The notes beneath the pieces were generated by a model. It was given only the letters and a program-made list of their open reading frames with translations, ran no database searches and was not told the origin of the DNA. Both the position numbers and the translations under genes were made by a program. From positions 2,542,001 to 2,606,000 of the forward strand of contig NZ_JAUSZX010000001.1 in assembly GCF_030818015.1 (NCBI RefSeq): a stretch of DNA of 64,000 bases, given 5' to 3'. Origin of the DNA: Arthrobacter globiformis. GTDB lineage: Bacteria > Actinomycetota > Actinomycetes > Actinomycetales > Micrococcaceae. This document shows positions 34,729 to 43,894 of the stretch, piece after piece. Position 1 is the stretch's first letter. Each line of letters begins with the position of its first letter.

Positions 34729-35997
34729 TCACCTGTCGGAATGCGTCAGCAATTTCGGGTCATGCGAGAGAGACATAACGACGGGTGCTTCATGCTGGCC
34801 TGTCAACCAATGACGGTAATTCTTCGCAAGGGTGTCGTTGCGGAGGAGGCCCCGTTCCAGGAGGGAAATGCTGGAGGGCCATTGGCCAAGCTCGCGGGCT
34901 GCGGTCGTGATGGTGAGACCGAGTGCGGTGCGCCTTTGGCGCAGATCGGTGTTGTCTGGAGTTGCTTGGGGTTTGGTGATCTGGCGATAGATTTCCCGGG
35001 CTGCGTAGCGTTTGAGGCAGCGCATGATTTCCCCTTTGCTCTCGCCCTCCGCGGTGCGTTTGGCCACGTAGTCCTTGGTCCGTTGGCACGATGCCATGCG
35101 GACCAGTACGACCGGATACAAGGCATGGTTGCCGTTGCGGTCACCGCCTCGGCTGAGCCGGTGACGGGTGGTTTTGCCCGAGGATGCGGATACGGGTGCA
35201 ACCCCGACGAGGGCCGCGAACTGGGCCTCATTTCCGAGGCGGTCCGGGTTGTCTCCGACGGTCACCAGGAGCTGGCTGTCCACTTCCGTTCCGACATCCG
35301 GAAGGTCGCAAAGCATCGGCCCGTATGCGCCGAGTATTTCTTGGAGAGCGGCGTCCGCGGCTGCGATGTAGGCTGCCAGGGACTGGCAGCGGGTGGCTGG
35401 GGCTTCCAACGTCAGCATCATCACGTACTCGGGGTCAGCGATATGGCCGGTTGGTCTGGTGCGCTGCAGGGCGGTGATGAGCGCGGAGGTTCCGAGTGCC
35501 CGGTATTTGGGACGGAGTTTGTTCGGAGCTGAAACGAGGAGGCTTTTGATCTGATTGATGGCTGCGGTGCGCGCCTTAGCGCCGAAGTGCGCCCGGCGCG
35601 CAGGATCCGGAGGCATTCAACGGGACCGTCCTTGGCCTTCGGGATCGACTTGGTCCGGCCGTCGAGTACCGATTGAGCGGCCTGGTAGGCGTCCAAGGGG
35701 TCGGATTTGCCCTTTAGCCGTCGCGCGGCCCGGTTTGGGCGGTTCACTTCCAGCACGGTCAGGCCTTCACCACGCAGGGTCTGGGCGATTTCGGCCCCGT
35801 AGGAGCCTGTTTCCTTCGACCCCTACGGCAGTGACCACACCGTGGCTGGTGGACTCCACGATTTTCCGGCATCCGGAGCCCACGGCCAGGAATTCCCTGT
35901 CCGCGAGGGATTTGCCGTGTTCGTTGATGACGGCCACATGGTGTGTGTCGGCATGGGTGTCGATACCGGCGATTACGTTGGTTGTGTCGTTTGCCAA
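34729..35997 (-). pseudogene. IS110-family transposase, two frameshifts
   Basis: The start MANDTTNVIAGIDTHADTH is intact. The frame breaks near 35815 (after GVEG) and again near 35590 (after ILRAG). The remaining 295 codons hold SKSDPLDAYQ-type, LPDVGTEVD, SSGKTTRHRLSRGGDRN and LERGLLRND text in order. The DEDD aspartates are present but split among frames, so this copy should be inactive. Confidence 0.85.
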
Positions 35998-36128
35998 GAT
36001 GGAAGTTGCCCCCAGTCGAGATCAATGGCGGATTGAACAGGGCGTAGGCCAGGTACACAGACAAAACGGTGATGGGACTGGTCGAATCAGGCTCCTATGA
36101 AGTTATGTCCGCCTGGCTCAACACCCCC
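34729..36128 (-). mobile_element. IS110-family insertion sequence, copy B
   Basis: Same organisation and orientation as copy A, with about 80 percent similarity by eye in coding and upstream parts. The end at 36128 is defined by loss of similarity after CACCCCC; the other end is uncertain. Downstream of 36128 an MFS gene begins mid-protein, so the element interrupts it. Confidence 0.75.
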
Positions 36129-36821
36129 TTTTTTGACGGACTGAGTTTGTTCCGGGACCGCGGCCGCGGCGGCGCTTACGCGTCCATGTTGCTGCTCGCC
36201 ATCGGCCCCATGGGCACCTTTTACGTCATTACCCTCTACCTCCAGCAGGTTCAGCAGTACAGCCCGCTGCAGACCGGCGCTGGCTGGCTGCCATTCGCAG
36301 CAGGACTCGCGGTCGGTGCAGGATCCGCTTTCAAACTGCTGAACCGGGCCGCTCCACGCTTTGTTGCCGCGGCGGGTGCGCTGCTCAGCGCCTTGGCCGT
36401 TTTCTGGTTTTCCTTCATCCAGGTCGACACGAGCTACTGGCTGCATTTGGCGCCGGCCATGTTTGTCCTTGCCCTTGGGTTCGGGCTCGGTGTCATCGCC
36501 CTGACCCAGGCCGCGGTCTACCACACCGAATGGAAGGAGGCCGGGATTGCGTCAGCCCTGCTGACGCAATCCCGGCCTATCAGTGTCGCGCTTGGTTTGG
36601 CCGTTCTGGCCGGTATCGCCGCAACGGTCACCAGCAGCCCGGACCATGCCGACTTCTCCGAGGGTGGTCAACTTGCCGCTGGGTACGGCAGTGCACTCGC
36701 CGTCGCCGCCGGGCTGCTCATGGCTGTCGGAATGCTGGCCGCCACCACTTTGCCTTACAGACCAACGGCACAAGCGGATGGCAGGTCCGCTGTGGCTGCG
36801 GTAGACCAACCGGGCCGCTAG
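36129..36821 (+). pseudogene. MFS (DHA2/EmrB-like) transporter, 5' part removed by IS110
   Basis: About 230 codons of the C-terminal half of a 14-TM drug transporter: FYVITLYLQQVQQYSPLQTG, GWLPFAAGL, and the conserved GIASALLTQSRPISVALGLAVLA, with seven hydrophobic segments. The N-terminal half is missing exactly at the IS110 boundary, so it is a truncated gene. The open frame extends into the IS, which supplies spurious start codons. Confidence 0.8.
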
Positions 36822-36843
36822 CTGCAGAGATGAAATGTCCATC

Positions 36844-36862
36844 CCCGCCCGATCAGGGCGGG
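36844..36862. terminator. short hairpin between convergent gene remnants
   Basis: CCCGCCC-GATCA-GGGCGGG, located between the ends of the MFS remnant and the minus-strand zinc-finger fragment. Confidence 0.45.
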
Positions 36863-36899
36863 CGTGTTGGTCATTTGAGTGGCTTCGGCAGCAGATGAA

Positions 36900-37095
36900 T
36901 TATGCGCTGTGTATCGCTCCTTTGCGTGAGTAGGCGCGTGCGGCGCGGACTCGGTCGCCGCAGCGGGTTGAGCACCATTGCCGTCGTGCGTGGGTGCGGA
37001 GGAAGAATCGTTCGCACGCGTCCGCTTCGCAGGACGCGAGCAGCGATGCTTGGTCGCCGCTAAGCAGGGAGGCAGGCCACCGTACGATGAGCTCC
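36900..37095 (-). pseudogene. CGNR zinc-finger protein, C-terminal fragment
   Basis: The last 65 codons of an ABATE/CGNR-type transcription factor: a Cys pair in CEADACERFFLRT, then RRQWCSTRCGDRVRAARAY, giving the four zinc cysteines and the CGxRV helix. The N-terminal ABATE domain is missing and another gene starts where it should be. Confidence 0.65.
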
Positions 37096-37122
37096 TCTCA
37101 TCACTCGGCATTCGGGGGAATC

Positions 37123-37612
37123 TTGAGCTATCCGCAATACCCGCAACAGCAGAATCCTTACCAGGACACCGCCGGCGAACCACCGCTGTGTGCCCCGTAC
37201 TACGGGGCCCCGTTTCCCGTCGCCGACAGGCAGTTCTTCAAGAAGTACGCGACGTTCACCGGCAGCGCCAGCCGGAGCGAGTACTGGTGATGGACCCCTC
37301 GTGGCCGGCATCGTCAGCTTCATCCTGAACATTGTCGCCAATGCCGGCGCGGCAATGAGGTCATCGGGCCTCAGCAGCAGCCCGCAGCTGGGCCCAGGGG
37401 CCGCCTTCGGGCTGATTCTTGTTGTTATCTGGGCCTTGGCCACCATTGTCCCGTCGTTGACGCTGACGGTGCGCCGTCTCCACGACAGCAACAAGAGCGG
37501 ATGGATGATCCTGCTCGGCCTGATCCCGTGCGCAGGCCCGATCTTCCTGCTGGTGTTTACCCTCGGTTCCGCCCCCGCCGGGCAGCGGTTCGACCAGCCC
37601 GCAGGTTACTGA
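37123..37612 (+). pseudogene. DUF805 membrane protein, nonsense plus frameshift
   Basis: Paralogue of the gene at 44548: TTG start after GGGGGAA, Gln-rich N-terminus, APYYGAPFPV, FFKKYATFTGSASRSEYW. Then a TGA stands where the intact copy has the second Trp of its WWW run, followed by an extra C that shifts the frame. The rest continues as VSFILNIVANAG, LVVIWALATIVPSL and RRLHDSNKSGW to RFDQPAGY. The promoter-like TACGAT (37083) and downstream terminator are also shared with the intact copy. Confidence 0.85.
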
Positions 37613-37639
37613 CACCGCCAGCGAGCTGATCGCCTGAGA

Positions 37640-37670
37640 AGCCCGTTGTCACCTGACAGCGGGGCTTTCT
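37640..37670 (+). terminator. terminator of the DUF805 pseudogene
   Basis: AGCCCGTTGTCA-CC-TGACAGCGGGGCT with one bulge, followed by TTCTT. Confidence 0.6.
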
Positions 37671-37690
37671 TATGCACGTAGGATGGTCCG

Positions 37691-37930
37691 GTGTCCGATG
37701 AACCCTAGAAGCACTGATTCCTGACCATTGACCAGGCCGCTGAAGAGCTGAACGTGAAGCAAAGCCTCATCCGGTCACTGATCAAGTAGCGGTGAGCTTC
37801 GCGCCATCCAGGTCGGCGGCCGGGCCATCTGGCGCATCGGGGCCAACGACCTCGAGGACTATGTCGCCGAGGCCTACCGGGGCACCGTTGAGCACGTCGC
37901 TGCCGGCGAACTCAAGGTGGACGGGGAGCT
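37691..37930 (+). pseudogene. excisionase/BldC-like helix-turn-helix protein, inactivated
   Basis: From GTG 37691 the frame encodes VSDEP, then TAG and TGA stops, then FLTIDQAAEELNVKQSLIRSLIK and another TAG caused by an inserted T. Resuming one base later, it continues GELRAIQVGGRAIWRIG and DLEDYVAEAYR. This is the standard small actinobacterial MerR/excisionase-like DNA-binding protein of about 75-80 residues, here dead. Confidence 0.75.
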
Positions 37931-38514
37931 GGCGCGGAGCAGGCGTGATGCACCTGACCGGTCACACGTACTCCGCCCACTGGCCCTGTCCACGGCGTAT
38001 CGCCCGGGCTGGGGAGCAACAGATGAGCGAAAAGGTACCCCTGCTGAATTCCAATGACCCGGGAAGTGGTCCTGGCGCAATCCAGTGCGAGCTCCATCGG
38101 CCGGAAGGGGGCGCCGGGATGCTCCTGTCCAACGGCGACCTTCGCACCGGAAGCACCAACACAGGCTGCAGTGACGGTGTATAGCCCGGCTGCCGGCACC
38201 TTCGCCGTCGTGCCAAAGCCCCGGAGGGGGCCATCGAGTGGCCCTTCCTCAAAAAGGAGGCTTGGCCCCGGCACTGCCTTAAGGAGCCGGTCCAGCTCAG
38301 CGTAGTTTTTGACCTCACGCGCCAGGACCTGAGGATCCCTGTGGGGCTTCGGGGGCCTTGCTACCGGCGCCGGGGCAGGAGTGTGGGTGTGCGCGGGTTC
38401 GGGGTCAGTTGTTGGCGTGTGCACCGGCTCCGGGTAGTCATAGACGCACCCCGCAGTCCCGCTTAAAGGGATCAGCAGGCACAGGGCAAGTCCGATCCGG
38501 TGCGGCCTGTCCTT
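37912..38514 (-). CDS. secreted lipoprotein, unknown function
   Basis: A 200-residue protein with a signal peptide and lipobox SGTAGC (Cys near residue 24), a Pro/Thr/His-rich linker (about 30-60), and a folded domain with VPAAGLYTVTAACVGASGAKV, a beta-rich pattern seen in small secreted actinobacterial lipoproteins. Its 3' end overlaps the HTH pseudogene on the other strand. The internal ATG at 38514 is used because the signal peptide begins there. Confidence 0.7.
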   Translation of the reverse strand, partial: KDRPHRIGLALCLLIPLSGTAGCVYDYPEPVHTPTTDPEPAHTHTPAPAPVARPPKPHRDPQVLAREVKNYAELDRLLKAVPGPSLLFEEGPLDGPLRGFGTTAKVPAAGLYTVTAACVGASGAKVAVGQEHPGAPFRPMELALDCARTTSRVIGIQQGYLFAHLLLPSPGDTPWTGPVGGVRVTGQVHHACSAPAPRPP

Positions 38515-38563
38515 CATTCCCACGCTTCCGTGGTGGGCAAGCCAGCAGTTCGAAACAACCACC

Positions 38564-38911
38564 GTGCCGATCAAGATGCATCATCTGGAAGACACGCCGC
38601 GCTGTACCCGCCATCCTGTCGGTGCCCGGGAGGACCATGAAGGGGTGACGGCTCCAACAGTGGAAGCGGTGATCAACGACCTGATGGATCGCGCCTGGAA
38701 TGTTGTCTACGACCTGCTCTCGGAGCGGGGCCTGCTCCGTGACGGCCGGACGTCGAGGCGTACACCGGGATCCATTCCTGGGTGGACCGTCGTCCACTCC
38801 AGAACGTTGGCGGTGCAGTTCGTGGACACCCGTCCGGTGGACGCCATCGTATTCCATCACGACCTGCTCGGCGCCGACGACCCGAAGGCCTTCTTCACTG
38901 TTCCGGGGTAG
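38564..38911 (+). CDS. hypothetical protein
   Basis: Up to 115 residues; coding character is clearest after a GTG at 38645 (TAPTVEAVINDLMDRAWNVVYDLL). Later text includes WTVVHSRTLAVQF and IVFHHDLLGADDPKAFFTVPG. Probably an 88-residue soluble protein from the GTG. No family recognised. Confidence 0.45.
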   Translation: MPIKMHHLEDTPRCTRHPVGAREDHEGVTAPTVEAVINDLMDRAWNVVYDLLSERGLLRDGRTSRRTPGSIPGWTVVHSRTLAVQFVDTRPVDAIVFHHDLLGADDPKAFFTVPG

Positions 38912-38962
38912 AACGGGCGGGACGTCGCATGCTGGAAATGCCGCTTACCACTTTCGGTTCCT

Positions 38963-39658
38963 CTACCTCTGCCAGCCCAGCCAGTTGATAGCTTCCCGGG
39001 AGATGGCGGTGGGTACAGAATGGCCGCCCGGGAACTCTCGATAGGTGACGTCGTAGCCGTCCGTTTTTAGGAGAGGCACCAACCGTCGGCTGGTGCGGTC
39101 AATCGGCAAGACAGTATCCCCCTCTCCGTGGGAAACGAAAAGGCGGGGTTTGCCAGTACGAGGTACGGGAGGGACAAACCCTGGCGAGAATGCCATGACC
39201 CTGGAAAAGAGGCCCCCATTTGCCAGACCCAAACCCAGCGCGTAGGAAGCCCCGTCCGAGAAGCCGCCCACAGCGATCCGGTTCGGGTCAACGAAGACCA
39301 GTTGGAATATCCGCTCCAGTGCCTGTTTAATCATCTCGACATCGGGGCCGAAGGTTCCACGGACGCCATCCCACGTTGAGGTTCGCGACGACGGTGCTGC
39401 CAGGACGATCTTGTGTGACTTGGCAAAGGCGGACAGCAGCCCTAAACCTCCCGCTGCTTCACCCCCGGCGCCGTGAAGCAAAAGAATAAGCGGGGCCGGC
39501 TGTACGGCCCCTATGCCCGCCGGCACATAGAACAATGTGTTCGGCGCAGAGTCAAGGCCGAGAGCATGCTGCCCGGGAACAGGTATCGAGGCAGGTTCCT
39601 TTCCGGGCCTGGCAATCAAAGCAGCGAAATTCAGCGAAGTTTCCCGCGGACGGTCCAT
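38963..39658 (-). CDS. alpha/beta hydrolase (PHB-depolymerase/phospholipase-like)
   Basis: A 231-residue serine hydrolase: the oxyanion motif LLLHGAGG (near 58), the nucleophile in VGGFSDGASYA (near 137), and the closing His in PGGHSVPT (near 217). Resembles secreted poly-hydroxybutyrate depolymerase or carboxylesterases. Immediately upstream, in another frame, from a GTG at 39738, lies TTRRSFLVRAGALTVAAALSAV, a twin-arginine signal peptide. One base change in frame would fuse it to this protein, so the gene probably once encoded a Tat-exported enzyme and now lacks its signal in the same frame. Confidence 0.75.
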   Translation of the reverse strand: MDRPRETSLNFAALIARPGKEPASIPVPGQHALGLDSAPNTLFYVPAGIGAVQPAPLILLLHGAGGEAAGGLGLLSAFAKSHKIVLAAPSSRTSTWDGVRGTFGPDVEMIKQALERIFQLVFVDPNRIAVGGFSDGASYALGLGLANGGLFSRVMAFSPGFVPPVPRTGKPRLFVSHGEGDTVLPIDRTSRRLVPLLKTDGYDVTYREFPGGHSVPTAISREAINWLGWQR

Positions 39659-39818
39659 ATTTACTCCAGAACGGCGGAGAGGGCAGCAGCCACTGTAAGG
39701 GCTCCTGCCCTAACCAGGAAGCTTCTACGTGTGGTCACCTTTTCCAGCAGTCATTACGACGTCAGCGAAGTTGAAAGTAGTGCTTGGAGGTGGTCGGCAC
39801 TGCAAGCCAGAGACCGAG

Positions 39819-40112
39819 TCAGTTGCCGGGCCATTCTCCCGTCCAGCGCTCGAAGAGCCGCGCGCCGCCGCGGTCGATGACCGTCTTTATCACTGCGAAA
39901 ATAGCGCCCTGGATGGCGGCGGCTATCAGGATCTCTTTCAGACCGTAGTCGGTTGCCAGGGGGGTTGGGGGCTCATCCCGGTCGCCCGGGGCGGCGTGCT
40001 TCCACACCTGTTTGAAAATTTGTCCAGCGATGGCGCCGCCGATCAGTCCTGAGGCCAGCCCGATCGGCCGGTACAGCGTTTTCGCTGGGTTGCTGGTGGG
40101 TTTCTTGGCCAT
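39819..40112 (-). CDS. DUF4235 membrane protein
   Basis: A 97-residue small membrane protein starting MAKKPTSNPAK, with a Gly-rich first TM helix (GLASGLIGGAIAGQIFKQVW), a polar loop containing DEPPTPLA, and a second helix (EILIAAAIQGAIFAVIKTVIDRGGAR). This is the usual DUF4235 layout. GAGGGA precedes the ATG. Function unknown; common as a single gene in Micrococcaceae. Confidence 0.8.
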   Translation of the reverse strand: MAKKPTSNPAKTLYRPIGLASGLIGGAIAGQIFKQVWKHAAPGDRDEPPTPLATDYGLKEILIAAAIQGAIFAVIKTVIDRGGARLFERWTGEWPGN

Positions 40113-40281
40113 AACGTCCCTCGTCTGCAACAGGGGCTGGACGCTCAGACGCCGGCGCCCGGTGGCTACCCAAATTACTCCAAACACCGCCACCGCGTAA
40201 CCTGTTGCGGACGCCCGCGTGTTTCCAGCACGACCTGCTGGGCGCTCTGGAAGACCTCGACCTGGACTTCGACATGGAAGA

Positions 40282-40767
40282 CTAGGCCTGCTCGGCGATG
40301 TCCTCCGCCCAAAGGTCCGGGTTGTTGTTCTGGAAGGTGCGCATCATGTCAACGCAGCGCTGATCATCCAGAACCACCACCTCAACGCCACGTGATCGCA
40401 GTAGCTCGAATTCGCCGTCGAAGGTGCGCGCTTCACCCACCACCACTCGGGGAATTTTGAATTGGATGATGGTTCCGGTGCACATGGCACACGGGGCGAG
40501 GGTGGTGTAGAGCGTGGTGTCCCGGTACCTCTTCTGCCGGCCGGCTGCGCGAAGTGCGGACATTTCGCCGTGCGCGATCGGATCGCCGTTTTGGACTCGT
40601 TCGTTGTGCCCGCTCGCGATGACCACGCCGTTACGGGCCAGCGCTGCTCCGATGGGGATCCCGCCTTCGCCGAGGCTCTTTTGGGCAGCCTGGTAGGCGG
40701 CTTCGAAGGCGGGGTCATGGGCTGTTTGTGGTTTCTGGGTGGCGGTTTGCTGCTGTTCGTGGGTCAT
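40282..40767 (-). CDS. cytosine/nucleoside deaminase, yeast Fcy1-like
   Basis: A 161-residue zinc deaminase: HGE (His ligand and catalytic Glu, residues 66-68) and PCAMC (92-96, Cys ligands). The surrounding text (DTTLYTTLAPC, IPRVVVGEA, VEVVVLDDQRC and the end WAEDIAEQ) resembles yeast cytosine deaminase more than the bacterial TadA family. It would convert cytosine to uracil, or a related base. Stands alone, 59 bp downstream of the acetyltransferase gene in the same direction. Confidence 0.85.
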   Translation of the reverse strand: MTHEQQQTATQKPQTAHDPAFEAAYQAAQKSLGEGGIPIGAALARNGVVIASGHNERVQNGDPIAHGEMSALRAAGRQKRYRDTTLYTTLAPCAMCTGTIIQFKIPRVVVGEARTFDGEFELLRSRGVEVVVLDDQRCVDMMRTFQNNNPDLWAEDIAEQA

Positions 40768-40826
40768 GTGGTCATCTTCGCAAAGGCACTGGCCGGTGGA
40801 CAGGAGGTGCCATCGCTCCCGAGGCT

Positions 40827-41480
40827 TTAGGCGGCCTCGAGGTAGAGATAGTCGCCGGCGGCTTCCTCGAAGCCGAAGTCCATCCAGTAGCGCCGTAATG
40901 CGGCCGTGGCCGCCACATGCTCCGGAGACCCTTCCTCCGGCGTCTCCTCCGCCAGCGGCGGCACCGCCTCCAGCATGACCAGGGCGGTGTTGCGCGCCAC
41001 GGTTCCCAGGATCGCCTTCAGGATAGTGTGGCCAATCCGGTTGCCCCGGAACTTGGGCTCAACGGTCATAGAGGAGAGGAGGAGCAGGTCGCCTCCCAGG
41101 TCCATCCCCGCCGAATGCATAAGGTCAGGTCTTTCGTGGAAAAGCATCTCTGCGAGCAGCATCATCTCCTGGTCAACCACGTCCATGGAGTCCAGCAAGT
41201 GGATCGTACCGGCATCAGGGATGATCCTGAAGTTCGCCTCACCAACGTGCACGTCATCGCCGTCGGCCCCGTCCTTGTCGCCCGAGGCCGCGCCGCGAAC
41301 CGAGACCGTCCAATCCATTGGATAGCCGGCCGGATCGTGATCCGGTCCAGGGACGCCCCGATACTCGCAGCTATACCGAAAGATCAGGTGCTCTGAATCA
41401 AGAGCAGGCATCCGGGTGTCCTTCATGGAGTGCAGGAATCTCTTCCCGTAGTCTATGCGCACGCCCAATTGCACGGACAT
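40827..41480 (-). CDS. GNAT-family acetyltransferase
   Basis: A 217-residue protein. The acetyl-CoA-binding strand-helix is SSMTVEPKFRGNRIGHTILKAIL (near 145), with the (R/Q)xxGx(G/A)-like RGNRIG turn. A preceding region carries the long beta sheet (VGEANFRIIPDAGTIHLLDSMDVVDQEMMLL). A C-terminal segment with YWMDFGFEEAAGDYLYLE matches the last GNAT strands. Substrate unknown. Starts at the second ATG (41480). Confidence 0.7.
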   Translation of the reverse strand: MSVQLGVRIDYGKRFLHSMKDTRMPALDSEHLIFRYSCEYRGVPGPDHDPAGYPMDWTVSVRGAASGDKDGADGDDVHVGEANFRIIPDAGTIHLLDSMDVVDQEMMLLAEMLFHERPDLMHSAGMDLGGDLLLLSSMTVEPKFRGNRIGHTILKAILGTVARNTALVMLEAVPPLAEETPEEGSPEHVAATAALRRYWMDFGFEEAAGDYLYLEAA

Positions 41481-41644
41481 ACCCGTTGAAGTCCTGAGCC
41501 TGAGCAATCCGGATCGGACCTCTTCCTCGATGTCCGGGTCAGCCAGGACCTCGCGGATGAGGCGAAGAACCTAACGCCGGATAATCCTTCCGCCGGACGC
41601 TTCCAGCGCCAGCTTGCGATCCGCACGCAACCGCCACGCTTGAC

Positions 41645-41837
41645 GGCGTACAGGAGAATCTCGCGCTGGGTGTCTCGCTCGGGGAGGGGAACTGGCGCTG
41701 CTCGCTGCGATCTTCGTCTCCAACCTGCCCGAGGCCCTGGTCGGGGCGGCCTCAATGCGCAGCCAAGGCATGTCCGCGCCTGCATCGTCCGACTCTGGGG
41801 ATTGTCGGTCAAGGCAATAGTAATGGGCCGGCGCTGA
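41645..41837 (+). pseudogene. ZIP-family metal transporter fragment
   Basis: About 65 codons in three frames: NLALGVSLG, then LALLAAIFVSNLPEALVGAASMRSQGMS (the SN.PE helix typical of ZIP transporters), then IVRLWGLSVKAIVMG. Only a middle piece of the 250-residue protein is present. Confidence 0.6.
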
Positions 41838-42156
41838 CCCAATCACGCCTTGTTCCATAGGGGTCGACACAGCGGTCACCTCTGCGGCAGTGTTAACCGG
41901 TGGCTGGCCGGGGGCGAGCCGCGCGCCATGATCGCAGGGAAGCCCGGGAAGACAAACCGTTCACCGCGCTCATGGCAGCCTTCGATCCCGGGACGGCACC
42001 CGGGGAGGTACTTTGGCGGATAAGTCATCCGGTACCGGCCAGGACGCGATCACGTAAGGCCACCTGTGATTCGGAACCAAGCGGAACAGGGCGGGTGTGA
42101 GGGTACCGAAAAGTGGCGTTCTGAGCCTGGTTACCGTTCGGGATCTGGCGCAGGTT
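41838..42156. other. intergenic, nothing convincing
   Basis: A 66-codon plus frame at 41900-42100 contains natural-looking text (DKPFTALMAAFDPGTAPGE) but no start signal or family. It may be another fragment. Confidence 0.3.
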
Positions 42157-42477
42157 TCAGCCGGCTTTGTTCCCGCTATTCCCGCCTTTGGGGACCACCT
42201 GGTTTGCGATCAGGTCCACGCGGTCAGCGGCGGTTAGCTCGTCATCGTTCTGGATGGCGGCGACGTCGCTGCCATCAACCGTTTCAACCTCCTGTGGAAC
42301 GGACTCATCAGGTTCGGGATCATCTTTGTGGCGGGCTTCCTGGAGGTGGTGCTCCAGTTTCTCTTCTGCGTCACGGCGGCGTTGACCCACGGTGCGCATC
42401 TGCTGGGTTGCCGGTGCCGGTTGTGGCTGCTGGGCCGGTTCACTATTGGTCTGCTTCTCGCCATTTTTCTCGCTCAT
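42157..42477 (-). CDS. hydrophilic low-complexity protein
   Basis: A 106-residue protein from ATG 42477 (MSEKNGEKQTNSEPAQQ), highly polar and acidic. It has Gln/Pro/Ala-rich residues 10-30, a charged predicted helix (RRRDAEEKLEHHLQEARHKDD) and a folded-looking end (ELTAADRVDLIANQVV). Probably cytoplasmic; function unknown. GGGTGGGA lies upstream. Confidence 0.55.
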   Translation of the reverse strand: MSEKNGEKQTNSEPAQQPQPAPATQQMRTVGQRRRDAEEKLEHHLQEARHKDDPEPDESVPQEVETVDGSDVAAIQNDDELTAADRVDLIANQVVPKGGNSGNKAG

Positions 42478-43159
42478 AACCGAATCGTCCCACCCGGAGG
42501 GGACATCAGGAAGATCGGTGTTCACGCAGTCGGGTTAGCACCGGCAAAAGCGGAGGACCGTCTTCCCGCATTGGCCCAATGGCACATGCTTCTGACGGCA
42601 CTGCTCGCCACGACTCGCGGCGGGTGAGCAACCAAGCGCCAGTGACTGGCGTTCACCACGCTCAAGCCACTCCTCTACCAACTCGACGGAGAAGCGCAAT
42701 CCATTCCGCGAAGGACCCTGTCCGGGTCGAATCCGTCCCGTCAGCCCTGCCGGTGCTGGTAGAAGGACCGGGCACGGCTCTGGGCGAACGACCATGCCCG
42801 CTTGCACAAGCGCACGTGAGCTTCGGGTTGCCTGGGGCCATTGCTGTGGAGAATGAACTGGTCCCCGGTGACATCACGGCCATGCGACCAATGAGCGAGC
42901 GGTCCGCCCTGATGACTCTCATTCCGTCCGGTCAAGCCGGTCGTGTAGCCGGCTCTCCAAGTCCTGCAAGGTTGGAAGCAACTGCGATCGACGCAGCCTG
43001 GCCGTTGGCCTGCCTGCCGCGGGTGCGTGCACCGCCGCTTCTTGATCCAACAGAACACCTTCTGGGATTGATCTCCTGGGCCTAACCATGAGATCTGTTG
43101 ATTGTGCCCTGGCCAGCAGCAAAATAGGTACAGGCGCCACCGGCAACTAAGGAGCAGAC
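42478..43159. other. intergenic, nothing recognised
   Basis: About 680 bp. A plus frame of 168 codons (42579-43085) is open but shows no start signal, domain or family pattern; it is probably chance in GC-rich DNA or a lost gene. Confidence 0.35.
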
Positions 43160-43666
43160 ATGAAAAAGCAACTGCGCATCAGCTTCTCGATGCTTACTCT
43201 GGCTGCGGCGCTTGGTGGCTGCGGCGGCAACCCCGGCTCCACAAGTCCTACCACAGGTACACCGCAGGCGTCTGCCACCGCTCCGGCACCGGGTATATCC
43301 ACTACTGCGGCAGCGGACGTGGAGCTCAAGACCGCCACCTCAGCGGCGGGCCCGATCGTGGTGGACAAGGACGGGAAAAGCGTCTATTTCTTCACAAAGG
43401 ACGTCAAGAATTCGTCCACCAGTGCCTGCAAGGACGCCTGTGCGGCGGCATGGCCGGCGGTCACGACAGACTCGGATGCACCCAAAGTGGAAGGGATCAC
43501 AGGCACAGTCGGTACCATCAGCACAGCCGGCGGTTCGAAGCAGATCACGCTCAACGGCATGCCGGTTTACTTCTATGCCAAGGACACGAAGGCGGGGGAC
43601 ATCCTCGGCCAGGGCGTCAACAACGCGTGGTACTTGGTCAGCCCGTCCGGTCAAATGTTGAAGTAG
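43160..43666 (+). CDS. lipoprotein with Lipoprotein_15 secreted repeats
   Basis: A 168-residue protein with a signal peptide, lipobox LGGC (Cys near 21), a Ser/Thr/Pro-rich linker, and two copies of the 'secreted repeat of unknown function' (PF03640): GKSVYFFTKD..CKDACAAAWPAV and GMPVYFYAKDTKAGD followed by NAWYLVSPSG. AAGGAGCA precedes the ATG. These are lipid-anchored surface proteins of unknown role, common in actinobacteria. Confidence 0.9.
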   Translation: MKKQLRISFSMLTLAAALGGCGGNPGSTSPTTGTPQASATAPAPGISTTAAADVELKTATSAAGPIVVDKDGKSVYFFTKDVKNSSTSACKDACAAAWPAVTTDSDAPKVEGITGTVGTISTAGGSKQITLNGMPVYFYAKDTKAGDILGQGVNNAWYLVSPSGQMLK

Positions 43667-43894
43667 CCGGAGACTGCCGTCCGGAAGCTAGATTCCGACA
43701 TGGACGGCCCATTTCCAGGCACCAGTAGCGCCTTGTTCTAAAGCGGGAGTCGTCGGTTCGACCTAGAGACGACTTGCCGGAGCATGTGGATCCGGCGATG
43801 TCTGACGCCGGATCCATCCTCGATGCCCGTGGTGAGCTCTGGAGTTCCCGGGGTCACCACCCAGGCAGTGACAGCGTGCACGCTCCTCGGCGGC

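Noticed and set aside
6753..36128. The two IS110 copies as ends of one composite transposon
   Set aside because: Same orientation but 27 kb apart, only about 80 percent alike and both frameshifted; they look like independent insertions.
40223..40285. Short plus-strand C-terminal-like text (HDLLGALEDLDLDFDMED)
   Set aside because: Only about 20 codons, no partner sequence; similarity to the HDLLGA in the gene at 38564 is too short to rely on.
41900..42100. 66-codon frame with natural-looking middle
   Set aside because: Too short and unrecognised; recorded only as intergenic.
42579..43085. 168-codon open frame
   Set aside because: No ribosome site, domain pattern or neighbours that make sense of it.
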